NCBI GenBank assembly: GCA_945865695.1
Contig: CAMBFX010000005.1
Location: 1 to 46,719, forward strand
Reading direction: 5' to 3'
DNA length: 46,719 nt
Source: Chryseobacterium gleum
GTDB lineage: Bacteria; Bacteroidota; Bacteroidia; Flavobacteriales_D; UBA2798
Each line of letters starts with the position of its first letter. Within the stretch, counting starts at the first letter, position 1. A program made the position numbers and the translations under genes. Of this stretch, positions 32,951-42,031 are shown in pieces. The notes below the pieces were generated by a model, which was not told the origin of the DNA, did not search any database, and saw only the letters and a program-made list of their open reading frames with translations.

Positions 32951-33544
32951 TTAATAAATCTTCCTTTTAAATCCCTCACTATTTTTCATAACATCACCAT
33001 TTGTATCAATTAATATAAGATCAGATAAACTTAAGTTGAGGGAATTACGGTAAATATAATGGGTTATTTTTCCATAGTGCGTAATTTTATTACTATTTTT
33101 TGAATAATGCATAATTAGATCCAATTTTACCTGCCTCAACTGAGCATCTAAACTTAAGTTTTTGAAGTCTTCATTATAATATACACACCTTTCATAATAT
33201 TGGTAAAGATTAAACCTCGCCAAATATATTGGAACAATATGTTCATTCATTGAATAAAAACGAGGACAAAATGATGCAATTTTGTATTGCTTATCCTCCT
33301 CCATCTGCCTCTCCCTGTATATGTTTGTTTCATTAATAGCATCATTTAGTTGTTCTTCGCTGATCTGCAGGGTTTCAGCAATAGCAGGAATATCTTTTGT
33401 AAGAATTTGTCCGTTATTCAATATTGCATTCAGGAGTTTTAACCCTTTATCTATGTTTTTATAACCTAATGCATCGGCCACAAATTTTGGCTTTGTCAAG
33501 TTAAGTTCTTTAAGTTTTAACAATATCAATTCATTTGCTTTCAT
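32951..33544 (-). CDS. Hypothetical protein with HTH-like N terminus, partner of the SLOG gene
   Basis: 197 aa. LTKPKFVADALGYKNIDKGLKLLNAILNN ... IPAIAETLQISEEQLNDAIN suggests a small helical helix-turn-helix region over residues about 15-70. The rest (YLARFNLYQYYERCVYYNED) is aromatic-rich with no known domain. It is the first gene of the HTH-SLOG pair, with a TTTG-N19-TATATTCC promoter upstream. Confidence 0.5.
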   Translation of the reverse strand: MKANELILLKLKELNLTKPKFVADALGYKNIDKGLKLLNAILNNGQILTKDIPAIAETLQISEEQLNDAINETNIYRERQMEEDKQYKIASFCPRFYSMNEHIVPIYLARFNLYQYYERCVYYNEDFKNLSLDAQLRQVKLDLIMHYSKNSNKITHYGKITHYIYRNSLNLSLSDLILIDTNGDVMKNSEGFKRKIY

Positions 33545-33580
33545 TTATGTTCGTTTTATTGAGTTAAAAATATTTAGAAG

Positions 33581-33611
33581 GGAATATACAATATATTTTT
33601 TTAGATTCAAA
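33581..33611 (-). promoter_or_regulatory. Candidate promoter of the HTH-SLOG pair
   Basis: On the minus strand TTTG (33608-33611), 19 bases, TATATTCC (33581-33588). The spacing is exact, and the last two bases of the -7 box differ from TAnnTTTG. Confidence 0.45.
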
Positions 33612-34000
33612 CAATAGAATACAGGTTCTAGGCAATTTCAATTTCTAACATATCTTTAACGTTTATGATGATACTTATTAATTATTAATCCATAAATAAT
33701 TTATGGCAAACTTGAAATTATTTCTTTTCTAAACTCCATCATAAACTAATTTAAAATTCATTCTATTTTCAGAATAAATTTTCAAACCATTCTTTTTTAA
33801 TTTCCCTATTTTTCCAAGCTTTAAAGTTAGATTATGGGCAATGATACGATTGTTTATTACGGAAAAACCGCAAGACAACTTAAAACCAAATCAATGTATT
33901 ATTTTAACCCTTTCCTGTTGGGCAAATTCACTTGTCTGCCTCATATACCAAGGGGTGATGAACCCAGCCTCTAGAAGGAGGTTTTTCTTTTACATATATC
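33612..34000. other. Mostly gene-free region with one tiny ORF
   Basis: A 46-codon plus-strand ORF (33834-33974, MGNDTIVYYGKTARQLKTKS) is possible but has no support beyond an ATG. The sequence then holds a small CCTC/GAGG hairpin followed by TTTTTC at 33969-33990, which could end transcription. Nothing else was seen. Confidence 0.25.
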
Positions 34001-35782
34001 CTAAGCCACTAACTTTAAGTTTTCAGCAGCTGCCCATAACTTAACGATTTCGTACTCTTCGTTTATATACATTCGGTTGTATGATCCCCTGATTTGATAA
34101 ATTACATTATCGCGCACTTCAATTGTAAGTAATCGTTTTTCTTCTTTCTCTTCACCTAAGGTTCGCAAAGAGAATATAGCACATCTGTTTTTCCTACAGT
34201 GATTCAAATAACTCAAAACGCAATGATGTAGCATTTTACCTTCTAAATACAGTTCGTATACATTTAAAAGCTGTTTAATTTCAAAATTCTGTTCTGAATT
34301 TTTAATTTTAAATTCCTTTATTTTAGCACGTTTAAATTTAATTTTCCCGTATTTTAAAATAGTCGTCTCTTCGGCAAGCTTATCATGCCATTCATATACT
34401 TCTGCCATCAAATTACTAATTGTCTTTCCTTTCAGATTTAATTCTATTTTTCTTTGTATTACATGGTAATCAATGTAGTCAAAAATAGTGCTTACATCTG
34501 TTGCTTCAAGTCCCTTCATATACAATAATGTTATTGTAGATATCCAGAATTCTAAATTCTGCAGACTGCCAAAATTACCTTTCCTTAACAATCCCAAGGC
34601 CACCGCATGCGACACTTTGTTTGCTCTTAATTGTGCATACAGTAAATATTCATTAGAGTCAATTTGATGAAGTTGTTGAATTTGCTTCATTTCAATTGAC
34701 GTTAGAAAACCCCGAAACAGATGAGTAAAAATATGAGATGCTTTTTTGGTTAATTTAAATGGCAAATTGGGATAAGTACACAGATTATTTCCCTTTAAAA
34801 CATGACTCAGCCAAAGATCATCGCGATGACTAAAAAGTATGGTAGGGAAATGAAATTTCCTAAAGAAACTCATAATCATCATATCTTCCTTATTACAACC
34901 GTCAAAATCGGAATACTCCTTAATAAAAAACAGTTGATTACTAAAAAAATCAGGGTTCTGATGATAACAAAAGTAAGTTAAGTCTAAAGTTTTAGCCGGC
35001 GTATCAAAAATCAATTGCGTAGAGAATTTTGATTTAAGCATATTGAAGAAAGGTTTTGATTGGAGCATATTCGCAAATGGTTCGATATTCCTGCCTGATA
35101 GAAGTAAGTTAAAAGTTTTCATTATCGCAATTATTTTTTCTTCATTGTTTAGTTCCGGGCACTGATTTAAAATAAAATCAATCCATTCACACATTTGCGC
35201 GTATACTTTTCTGTTATGATCATTGCTGTTTTCTAAATTTGATGAAGGAGAAATGGGAGGAAGTTGGCATACCAAATATATTAGATTCGAAATATAGGGT
35301 AACGATTTTTCGTTCCATTCTAACTCAGAAAAGAGAACAGATAAAATTTTTATATGACATGCGTTATTTATATTATTTCGAGTACAACACAAAACAATTT
35401 TGTTCCAAAACTCAACAGAATCTTTAGTAAGACGAATCTTACGAGCAAGGCAGACGAGGTTATCTATAAATTGAGGGTGATTTTTCCAACACTGGTAGAT
35501 CAACATTGCGGATTCCATATTCAAAATCGGAATCTTTGGACTGTCAACTATTTTTTGATACTCATTCAAGAAATCAGAAATGTTTATTGCACGTTCTTGT
35601 TTTAGTGAACGTAAGAGACTAATTCTATATTTTTCCGCAGGATTATTAAAATAATATCCTACGATTTCAGAATTTCCATGAACTCGTAACTCCATCGCCA
35701 CTTCACATTTTAAAACATTTCTTTTCGTTGACAAAACCTTTACGGTGATGTTGCTGTTTTGAGAATTCGTTTTTCGTTTCAT
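34001..35782 (-). CDS. PcfJ-like protein
   Basis: 593 aa. The last 130 residues hold the PcfJ-like signature: LYLEGKMLHHCVLSYLNHC, CAIFSLR, KRLLTIEVRDNVIYQIRGSYN and a final EIVKLWAAAENLKL. The long N-terminal part is helical with no recognised domain. PcfJ proteins occur on mobile elements and in accessory regions. Their function is not established, though the HHCV block recalls RNA- or nucleotide-binding proteins. The gene is alone, and about 230-500 bases upstream lies strongly structured ORF-free DNA. Confidence 0.75.
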   Translation of the reverse strand: MKRKTNSQNSNITVKVLSTKRNVLKCEVAMELRVHGNSEIVGYYFNNPAEKYRISLLRSLKQERAINISDFLNEYQKIVDSPKIPILNMESAMLIYQCWKNHPQFIDNLVCLARKIRLTKDSVEFWNKIVLCCTRNNINNACHIKILSVLFSELEWNEKSLPYISNLIYLVCQLPPISPSSNLENSNDHNRKVYAQMCEWIDFILNQCPELNNEEKIIAIMKTFNLLLSGRNIEPFANMLQSKPFFNMLKSKFSTQLIFDTPAKTLDLTYFCYHQNPDFFSNQLFFIKEYSDFDGCNKEDMMIMSFFRKFHFPTILFSHRDDLWLSHVLKGNNLCTYPNLPFKLTKKASHIFTHLFRGFLTSIEMKQIQQLHQIDSNEYLLYAQLRANKVSHAVALGLLRKGNFGSLQNLEFWISTITLLYMKGLEATDVSTIFDYIDYHVIQRKIELNLKGKTISNLMAEVYEWHDKLAEETTILKYGKIKFKRAKIKEFKIKNSEQNFEIKQLLNVYELYLEGKMLHHCVLSYLNHCRKNRCAIFSLRTLGEEKEEKRLLTIEVRDNVIYQIRGSYNRMYINEEYEIVKLWAAAENLKLVA

Positions 35783-36029
35783 AATGATAGGTTTAAAATT
35801 GTTAGTGAATTTGATTCAATTGTACAAGAAACATTATTTCAATTACGTCTGATTTATTTTTTTGATGATGCAATTGGTTTAGAAATATTTCAGTAGAAAG
35901 ATTATTTACATAATTGTTTTCTAAAACTAGTATCACGTTATTTTGACTCTTTAAGCAAATAACTGAAGATTCAATAATTCAAAAAAGTACTGTCAGTGTT
36001 GGATAGGTTAAAGATACATCCGAGTTAAT

Positions 36030-36290
36030 TTCTCTAGGATGACCCTTCCCGTTTTTTCAGGAACTAGCATCCTTTTACTCGGCTTGCTAGGTTCCTTTTC
36101 GACATTTCAGTCGAAGAGTTTTCAGATTGGTAGTAGGGTTAAATTAAGGAAGCGGCAAGCCTAAGGCTTGGATCGCCCCTATATCCTTTGTTTACGCGGT
36201 GTAGGTATATTTCCGCTCTTAGTTGGAGTATGGTGATGGATTTTGCCATCGTAACGTTATTCAACCCTGTTTAACGTTCCAACTATTAAA
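36030..36290. ncRNA. Candidate structured non-coding RNA upstream of pcfJ (strand uncertain)
   Basis: No ORF, and GC well above the flanks. Helices readable from sequence: AGGAAC-TAGCA with TGCTAGGTTCCT (11 bp, one bulge); TTCGAC/GTCGAA; CAAGCC/GGCTTG with a TAA loop; GCGG/CCGC; GATGG/CCATC; AACGTT/AACGTT; and TAGTTGGA/TCCAACTA (8 bp) closing the last two into a three-way junction. AGGGTT at 36135 can pair with AACCCT in the loop of the AACGTT helix, a possible pseudoknot. It is not RNase P, tmRNA or 6S as far as I can see. Confidence 0.5.
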
Positions 36291-36811
36291 TATTGTGTAC
36301 CTCTAATTGTGTATTACAATTATTGTATTGAGATTGGTATTGCAGCTATAACTTATTTCTTCTCTTCCATTAATAATTGTTCACTAAATCAATACTAATT
36401 TTCTTGTTCATTCTAATGAAAAGAATAGAAAACGCTACATATACATAGTGCAAAGACCTAAACAGTTTACATTAGTCATAAGGCATAGTCAATCAACTAC
36501 AAGAAGCATCTTGCATGTTTCTAGAAATGGGAGATAAAATTATTGGATAATAATAATTTTAGTGTATTTTAATTAATGCAAAGTTATATTGTGATGTTGC
36601 GAATTTTCCGCATAGCCCAATAATTTGCAATCAATGATTAATTAATATATCGTATTATTTTGATGGGGAATTAAATATAATGCTAACATAAATAATAAAT
36701 TTTATTTTACCAAATATTTGCAAAAATAATTTGCTTATCAATTATACTTCTGAAAAGAAATGAAGCAAAATAAAAATAGAAAAAAGAATATTAGATATAT
36801 TTTAGAATATG
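36291..36811. other. AT-rich gene-free region
   Basis: No ORF above 60 codons, no repeat and no hairpin with a T run were noticed between the structured patch and the repeat-protein remnant. Confidence 0.3.
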
Positions 36812-37010
36812 CTAAATGGCAACAAACTCCTCCATTGCAGCGTAACCATCAATTATGAGTAGAAAGTATTTCGAATAATTTGAATCATAATTATACACTC
36901 TTCCTTCCAAAATTGTTGCAAGCACATCACTGCTATAGTTGAATGTATCCATCTAAATTATCCCCGACTTAATTGTCCTTAAAATGTCACTTTTAAAGGA
37001 GAAGTTACTG
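36812..37010 (-). pseudogene. Remnant of a 20-residue-repeat protein
   Basis: On the minus strand TSNFSFKSDILRTIKSG, a stop, then MDTFNYSSDVLATILEGRVY ... IDGYAAMEEFVAI. This matches the repeats and the IDGYVTIIEFVAI end of the secreted protein at 25494-25970. The signal peptide and first repeats are missing and an in-frame stop breaks the rest. Confidence 0.65.
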
Positions 37011-37019
37011 GTAAACAAT

Positions 37020-37387
37020 TTAACATAGTTAATTGTGATCAATAGGTTTTGAATTTTGTATAACAAGGGAAACTTTTCTATGAAACAGAATATGAAATTT
37101 ATTAGTTGAAACCAGTGAACTCATAAAATCTAATGATGCAGATACACTACTCCTGATTATTGGGTATTCGGGGAAAAAGCCGTACATTTTATTGTTTATT
37201 TTAGTTGCCATTATTTTTGGTATAAAATTATTTTTCTTGCCGTCTAATGATAAAGAGCATCAAAACTTATTAAAATGTTTCGGCTATTTTTATAAGATGA
37301 CATAATAAAAAAGTTAATACTATTTACCCTCAAAATTTATTAGCTAGCTTACTGCATTCATACTGCCTATTTAATATATAATTTATT
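37020..37387. other. AT-rich gene-free region
   Basis: The 60-aa ORF 37029-37211 (minus) has no signal, motif or context and is probably chance. Nothing else was noticed. Confidence 0.25.
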
Positions 37388-38389
37388 TTAAATAATAACT
37401 TTATAAAAAGTTCTTTTATTAGGTTCTGGATCATGAATTTGATGCCAATTAAATTCTTTCATTTTTTCGAGTTTATGAGGAATCACATTAAAATCAACCT
37501 CGTCATTGATTGGTTGCAAATCTCCTATTCCATATTCAACCTGCAAGTTTCCTAAACATCTTGGACCTGGGCCTGCCCAGCCACCCCAATGTGCAACATA
37601 ATTAATCTTTAAATTTTCTTTAATTAGTAATTTTTCAAAAGTCCAATCGTCACAGTCAATATAAAAGCAATAAATATTGCTGTTGTTATAAGCCTTATGC
37701 TTCACTAAAGTTGCTCCAAATTGATAGTTATCGATAAATTTGGCTTCTAATTGATTGTTTTTCTCTTTTAGTTTATCACTATTAATGGTCGGCTCGATCA
37801 ACTTGAATAATTCTTTTAATGGATCACTTTTATGTTCTTGATTTTTAAATATTTTATTTAAATCATCTTCATGGTTCTTCTTCTCATTTAGCAAATCATC
37901 ATACAACTCCTGAAAATTAATTTCATTAACAATATTTGTTATTGATTGAGTATTACACCCTTCTTTAATAATTCCGTCTTTTACAACCCAATGCACCTTT
38001 TGTTTGTATGATTGACTAAAGTGATTATCAGCGCAAACGTAAGATTTTATATTTTGAACAAATTCTATTTGTTGATTATAGATACTTCCTTTCTTTATTC
38101 CGCCCATATTTTGATATCTTGTAGGATGAGTTCCGTTTTCAAAATCCGTTTCAAAACCATCATGAACAAGTTTTTTATCAAATGTGATATATTCAATATC
38201 AGTATAAAAAAAAACTTTCACGGTCTCATCAATCAAAGCATCTGGATGTGATGAGTCGAAAAGTTCCATTGGTCTTTTGTCTAATGCGGCAGAGCCATAC
38301 CAGCAAACCTTAAAATCCTGTTCTTTGATTTCTTCCATAAATTCCAACGGAAGATTTGTAAATAGTTGTTGTAATTGATTAAGTTTCAT
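37388..38389 (-). CDS. Hypothetical cytoplasmic protein
   Basis: 333 aa, acidic, with no signal peptide or membrane helix. Distinct parts: an N-terminal alpha/beta region (CWYGSAALDKRPMELFDSS), a helical charged middle (DDLLNEKKNHEDDLNKIFKN) and an aromatic, Gly-rich end (YVAHWGGWAGPGPRCLGN). I do not recognise a family. It is a single gene, AT-rich like its neighbours. Confidence 0.5.
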   Translation of the reverse strand: MKLNQLQQLFTNLPLEFMEEIKEQDFKVCWYGSAALDKRPMELFDSSHPDALIDETVKVFFYTDIEYITFDKKLVHDGFETDFENGTHPTRYQNMGGIKKGSIYNQQIEFVQNIKSYVCADNHFSQSYKQKVHWVVKDGIIKEGCNTQSITNIVNEINFQELYDDLLNEKKNHEDDLNKIFKNQEHKSDPLKELFKLIEPTINSDKLKEKNNQLEAKFIDNYQFGATLVKHKAYNNSNIYCFYIDCDDWTFEKLLIKENLKINYVAHWGGWAGPGPRCLGNLQVEYGIGDLQPINDEVDFNVIPHKLEKMKEFNWHQIHDPEPNKRTFYKVII

Positions 38390-38695
38390 CTTCTATAAAT
38401 TAGGGTTAATAAAAAATACTAAAAATATGCTAGAATTAAATAACTGAACTTGTAAATTCTTCATAATGGGGAGAGGTTTGATTTTAATCCAATATAAAAA
38501 ATTACATTGAAACAAAAAAATATTTAGTTTGTTATGAATTGCAGAAATTATTTAATTTAAATAATTAATGCTATTACACATCCAAGCCTATCTTTATTAG
38601 CTTAAGTTTAAAAATAGCACTGGCATAATAAGTAATGCTTTTAAGCTAAAACTAATCTTCTAGTTTGGATATTTCGTCTTCATTTATCTTAGGCT
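38390..38695. other. Gene-free region with a 9-bp inverted repeat
   Basis: TTAGCTTAA (38597-38605) and TTAAGCTAA (38641-38649) are exact inverted copies 35 bases apart, just downstream of the 38696 gene. No gene. Confidence 0.45.
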
Positions 38696-39238
38696 TTATT
38701 GATTATTAAAAAAATAGAATTCATTACTAAATAAAAAATCTTCTATATCATTAACCAGTTTTATGCTAATTATTGAATCTTCTCCATAATGAACTAGGTT
38801 GCCCCTTAAATAACTTTTTTCTGAAAAATAGTAATTCAAATTATTTGGCATCAAATCAATAATTTGATTTAAATAGGTTATGTTTTCACTAAAAACAATT
38901 AAATCATTTCCATAAAATGTTTTTAACAGAGTCCCATCTACTAACTCAATTTCAAATTCAACGCAATTCAATTTTTTATTTTGAAAATATTCAAAAAAGT
39001 ATTTAAGTTTATTATTAGTGTCAAAAATTTTTGAGGTTTTTATATTTGTATTCTTATCAGTTTTGCTGTAGCACATATTGTACTTATTATAAATATCATA
39101 AGTCACAAACAAGTTAATCTTTTTGATAATTATTTCTGAAAATATTTTAATTACTTGACTATTGCACTCATGTAAATAAAGCTTCTTCGAATTAAAGTCT
39201 AACCAAATATAATTATTTTTTTTAACTATTTTATTCAT
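38696..39238 (-). CDS. Hypothetical protein, second gene of a coupled pair
   Basis: 180 aa, Asn/Lys/Ile-rich, with no signal peptide and no recognised motif (begins MNKIVKKNNYIWLDFNSKKL). Its start overlaps the end of the 39231 gene by 8 bases, so the two are almost certainly translated together. Codon use is very AT-rich, which fits recent acquisition. Confidence 0.5.
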   Translation of the reverse strand: MNKIVKKNNYIWLDFNSKKLYLHECNSQVIKIFSEIIIKKINLFVTYDIYNKYNMCYSKTDKNTNIKTSKIFDTNNKLKYFFEYFQNKKLNCVEFEIELVDGTLLKTFYGNDLIVFSENITYLNQIIDLMPNNLNYYFSEKSYLRGNLVHYGEDSIISIKLVNDIEDFLFSNEFYFFNNQ

Positions 39239-40079
39239 ATCCTGTTTTATTGTAAAGAGAAAAATTTAACTCTAAATTATTATTTTTATTAAACAAGCCT
39301 GTTCCAAAATATAAAATAATATCTGGCTTATGGTACTTTCTTAGTAACCGTATCCATCTTAAATTAGTTTTATCAGTTTGTAAACAAATTTCTTTTAGCT
39401 TATCTAATAAGTAGTCGTTTTGTTTGGCATTAGAAAATATAAATTCCATAACATTTAATAAATTATCTGTTATCTGTTTTTGATTATCCAGTATTTCTGT
39501 TATTTTTTCAATGTAAATGCTTTTGCTAAAGGTCAATTTTAAGTCGCACTTTAGAATATTTTTACCTTTTATTTTATCGAAAATAATTTTATTAAAATCA
39601 TAATCAATATATATATCGTTTAATTGTTTAGTTATAAAATGTAAATGATCAATTATTAAATTATTAAATCCCAAAACGCCCTTTTTAGCAATGATAATTT
39701 CTGATAAATTAGTTATTTTATTAATTCCTCCACTTAAATAATTATGCTCATCTTCATAAATAAAATAATCATCATATAATTGATTAAATAGTGTATCATT
39801 TTTAGTGTTTCCCTTCGTGCTATCTATTTTAATATTTAAATATGCCACCGTTTTTTCAAGTGAATATTTGTCTCCACCAGTAAGCATCATCCTTTCTGGG
39901 TTATGTTGTAATCTTTTTAAATAATAGATTGAACAATTTTTAAAGCCAATTGTATTTCCTTTTGGAAATTCATAGTGTTGTTTGTGAATAAAAAACGTTT
40001 TTCTAGTTTTTGTATAAGGTAAAAAAGTTATTTCTGAACCTATTTTAACCAAACCTATATTTTGTAAAATATTCATCAT
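39231..40079 (-). CDS. Hypothetical protein, first gene of a coupled pair
   Basis: 282 aa, Asn/Lys/Tyr-rich. Early residues TRKTFFIHKQHYEFPKGNTI may form a beta-rich domain. YFIYEDEHNYLSGGINKI and IIDHLHFITKQLNDIYIDYD are mixed. No family, signal peptide or catalytic motif was recognised. Immediately downstream lies its 180-aa partner with an 8-base overlap. Confidence 0.5.
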   Translation of the reverse strand: MMNILQNIGLVKIGSEITFLPYTKTRKTFFIHKQHYEFPKGNTIGFKNCSIYYLKRLQHNPERMMLTGGDKYSLEKTVAYLNIKIDSTKGNTKNDTLFNQLYDDYFIYEDEHNYLSGGINKITNLSEIIIAKKGVLGFNNLIIDHLHFITKQLNDIYIDYDFNKIIFDKIKGKNILKCDLKLTFSKSIYIEKITEILDNQKQITDNLLNVMEFIFSNAKQNDYLLDKLKEICLQTDKTNLRWIRLLRKYHKPDIILYFGTGLFNKNNNLELNFSLYNKTGYE

Positions 40080-40334
40080 TTTATATACTAAAGAGTTGCT
40101 ATTTGCAAATGTATGTTATCAATATCCGAGTTTTCAGTAGAATCATTTAAACAGAATTCGATAAGGTTCTCTGCTCAAAAAAAAGTACTATAATATTATT
40201 CTAATGATACATCTAATCAGGTAATATTTATCACGTCAACTTTTCGAATGAAAGTTATTAAAAAACATCTGCTACTGTGTGAAATTTAGTCCAGCATACT
40301 GTTGCACATAAGAAAATAGTAGCAATAGATTAAA

Positions 40335-40859
40335 TTATTTTTGATAGATTAAAAAAGTTATATAAATAGCTCCCGTAGAATTACTCGACATTGCAACAGC
40401 TGCTCCCCATTCCTTAAAATTCATAGTTGAATTTAATTGTAAAGCATATGAATCAGAATTATCATTTTTCCATAATTCAAATACTTTTTTTATTATTTCA
40501 GTATCAGATCTTTGAATAAACTGTCCAGTTTTTTCATATACTCTTACACAAAGCATTCCTCCAATGGTTTTAACCTTCGTTATTTTTTCAATAGCTTCTT
40601 CAAATGTTGCCGACTCTTCGAAATTTGGAATATCAATATTTTGATTGGCAGTGAGTGAATCTAATATGGCTTGATAATTCGATTGATTTTTTGCTACTAA
40701 ATAGGCGACTGAATCATATACAACATCTTCAACACCTAAAGAATTTCGGTAGTCATTAATTTTAGAAAATAAAAGAGATTCCCTAGTAGAATGGTCTTTT
40801 TGAGAAAAAGATACATTACAAATTATGATTGCAAGTAAAATAATTGTCATTTTTTTCAT
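40335..40859 (-). CDS. Secreted CAP-superfamily-like protein
   Basis: 174 aa with a signal peptide (MKKMTIILLAIIICNVSFS). SKINDYRNSLGVEDVVYDSVAY matches the first helix of CAP/SCP domains (iNxyRxxxGxxxLxYd), and the end WGAAVAMSSNSTGAIYITF matches the last strands. The usual CAP metal-binding His residues are not evident, so it may be a divergent member. It is one of four related genes in the right part of the island (40335, 41433, 42032, 46221). Confidence 0.55.
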   Translation of the reverse strand: MKKMTIILLAIIICNVSFSQKDHSTRESLLFSKINDYRNSLGVEDVVYDSVAYLVAKNQSNYQAILDSLTANQNIDIPNFEESATFEEAIEKITKVKTIGGMLCVRVYEKTGQFIQRSDTEIIKKVFELWKNDNSDSYALQLNSTMNFKEWGAAVAMSSNSTGAIYITFLIYQK

Positions 40860-41041
40860 GCTACAATTTTATTGGATTTATTATTTATATTACTAAACAA
40901 TGTTTCTTAAAATTAAAAGTGTTTGTAGGTATTTAAGTAGATAGTTACATATTGAACCTTATAAGAGCGATCTGCAAATAAATTGATCTTCATTCGAGCC
41001 CCATCAGACTTTGTCAAAATAAAAATAATTGCAATTGGAGT

Positions 41042-41366
41042 TTATTCCCAAAAGTCTGAAATTGAAAAACAGTCTGCCCAAGTTACAGTGAAATTAGTTC
41101 CAATTTCATTGGTAATAATGTCTATAACTTTTTTTTGCAATAGCTTTATTCTCTCCTTGTTCCACTGGAGTTGGAGTGAAATCATACATTTCTTCTTTGC
41201 AGTCATTTACTGCCAGATTTGTTGATTTTAATAAATAGCTAGCCGTTTTTTTTGAATCTAAATCCACTATCGATTTAATAATTGCATTCGCTTTTAATGA
41301 ATCGGTTTGAGCAAATAAAAACAAACCTATACTAGAAACCAATAAGGTGAAGATTAACTTTTTCAT
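41042..41366 (-). pseudogene. Small secreted protein gene with a frameshift in an A tract
   Basis: The ORF in the track (41106-41366) starts with signal peptide MKKLIFTLLVSSIGLFLFA but ends oddly in SYRHYYQ. If one base is dropped from the eight-A run (41129-41136), the frame runs on as AKKVIDIITNEIGTNFTVTW ... DFWE to a stop at 41042. The gene is therefore frameshifted, variable in this tract, or mis-assembled there. Function unknown. Confidence 0.6.
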
Positions 41367-41432
41367 GGCTTTTATTTTTAATTTTTATTTATGATCAGAA
41401 TTTTTATTTCAATCCCTATTAGTAGGATTTTC

Positions 41433-41963
41433 TTATTCTACCTCAAGTGTTTTTACAATTTCACACAACACCATAACCGTGTATAATTTTCCGTTTGAAA
41501 CGGTAGAATTAACACCAATCACATATTTTTGATCAAGAGTTGGACTAATAGGTAAAAGCATATTGACTTCAGATTGTCTATCAGAAATCAGTAAATTCAT
41601 TAATCTTGAAATCAATTCTTCATCAGACCTAATTACTCCATTTTCACTGATTGAATCTATTTGTGAAACCCATCCCCCACTACCCGTGAAATTATTTTCT
41701 ACCATTTGGTCTCTAAGTTTTTTTACAACTATCTTCCCGTCCTCCCCAACGATTTTGATTGGAGGAAAACTATCGGTTTTAACCATATATTCCAATTGTT
41801 CATTAGCAATTTTATAGGCTGCAGAATCAAAGGTTGCAGGTGCAAGATCCATAGACGCTCTATGAATATTGATTTCTTCCATTATTCTTTTTTCGAAATT
41901 AGTTTGTCCAAAAAGAGTTAAACTCATAATCGTAATGGACAGGATGAAGATTAACTTTTTCAT
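41433..41963 (-). CDS. Secreted CAP-superfamily-like protein, copy 1
   Basis: 176 aa with signal peptide MKKLIFILSITIMSLTLFG. EINIHRASMDLAPATFDSAA resembles the CAP first helix, and YVIGVNSTVSNGKLYTVMVL the CAP C-terminal strands. It is nearly identical to the next gene, with the same upstream and downstream sequence, so the two are a recent tandem duplication of a unit of about 599 bp. Confidence 0.65.
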   Translation of the reverse strand: MKKLIFILSITIMSLTLFGQTNFEKRIMEEINIHRASMDLAPATFDSAAYKIANEQLEYMVKTDSFPPIKIVGEDGKIVVKKLRDQMVENNFTGSGGWVSQIDSISENGVIRSDEELISRLMNLLISDRQSEVNMLLPISPTLDQKYVIGVNSTVSNGKLYTVMVLCEIVKTLEVE

Positions 41964-42031
41964 GGCTTTTATTTTTTACATGTTTTTATTGGTAATCATT
42001 TTTTATAAATTTCTCTAACAGTAGGATTTTC

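Noticed and set aside
36030-36290. Group II intron, RNase P RNA or tmRNA
   Set aside because: No domain V hairpin, no GAGGAAAGTCC-type RNase P core and no tmRNA ends; the patch stays unassigned.
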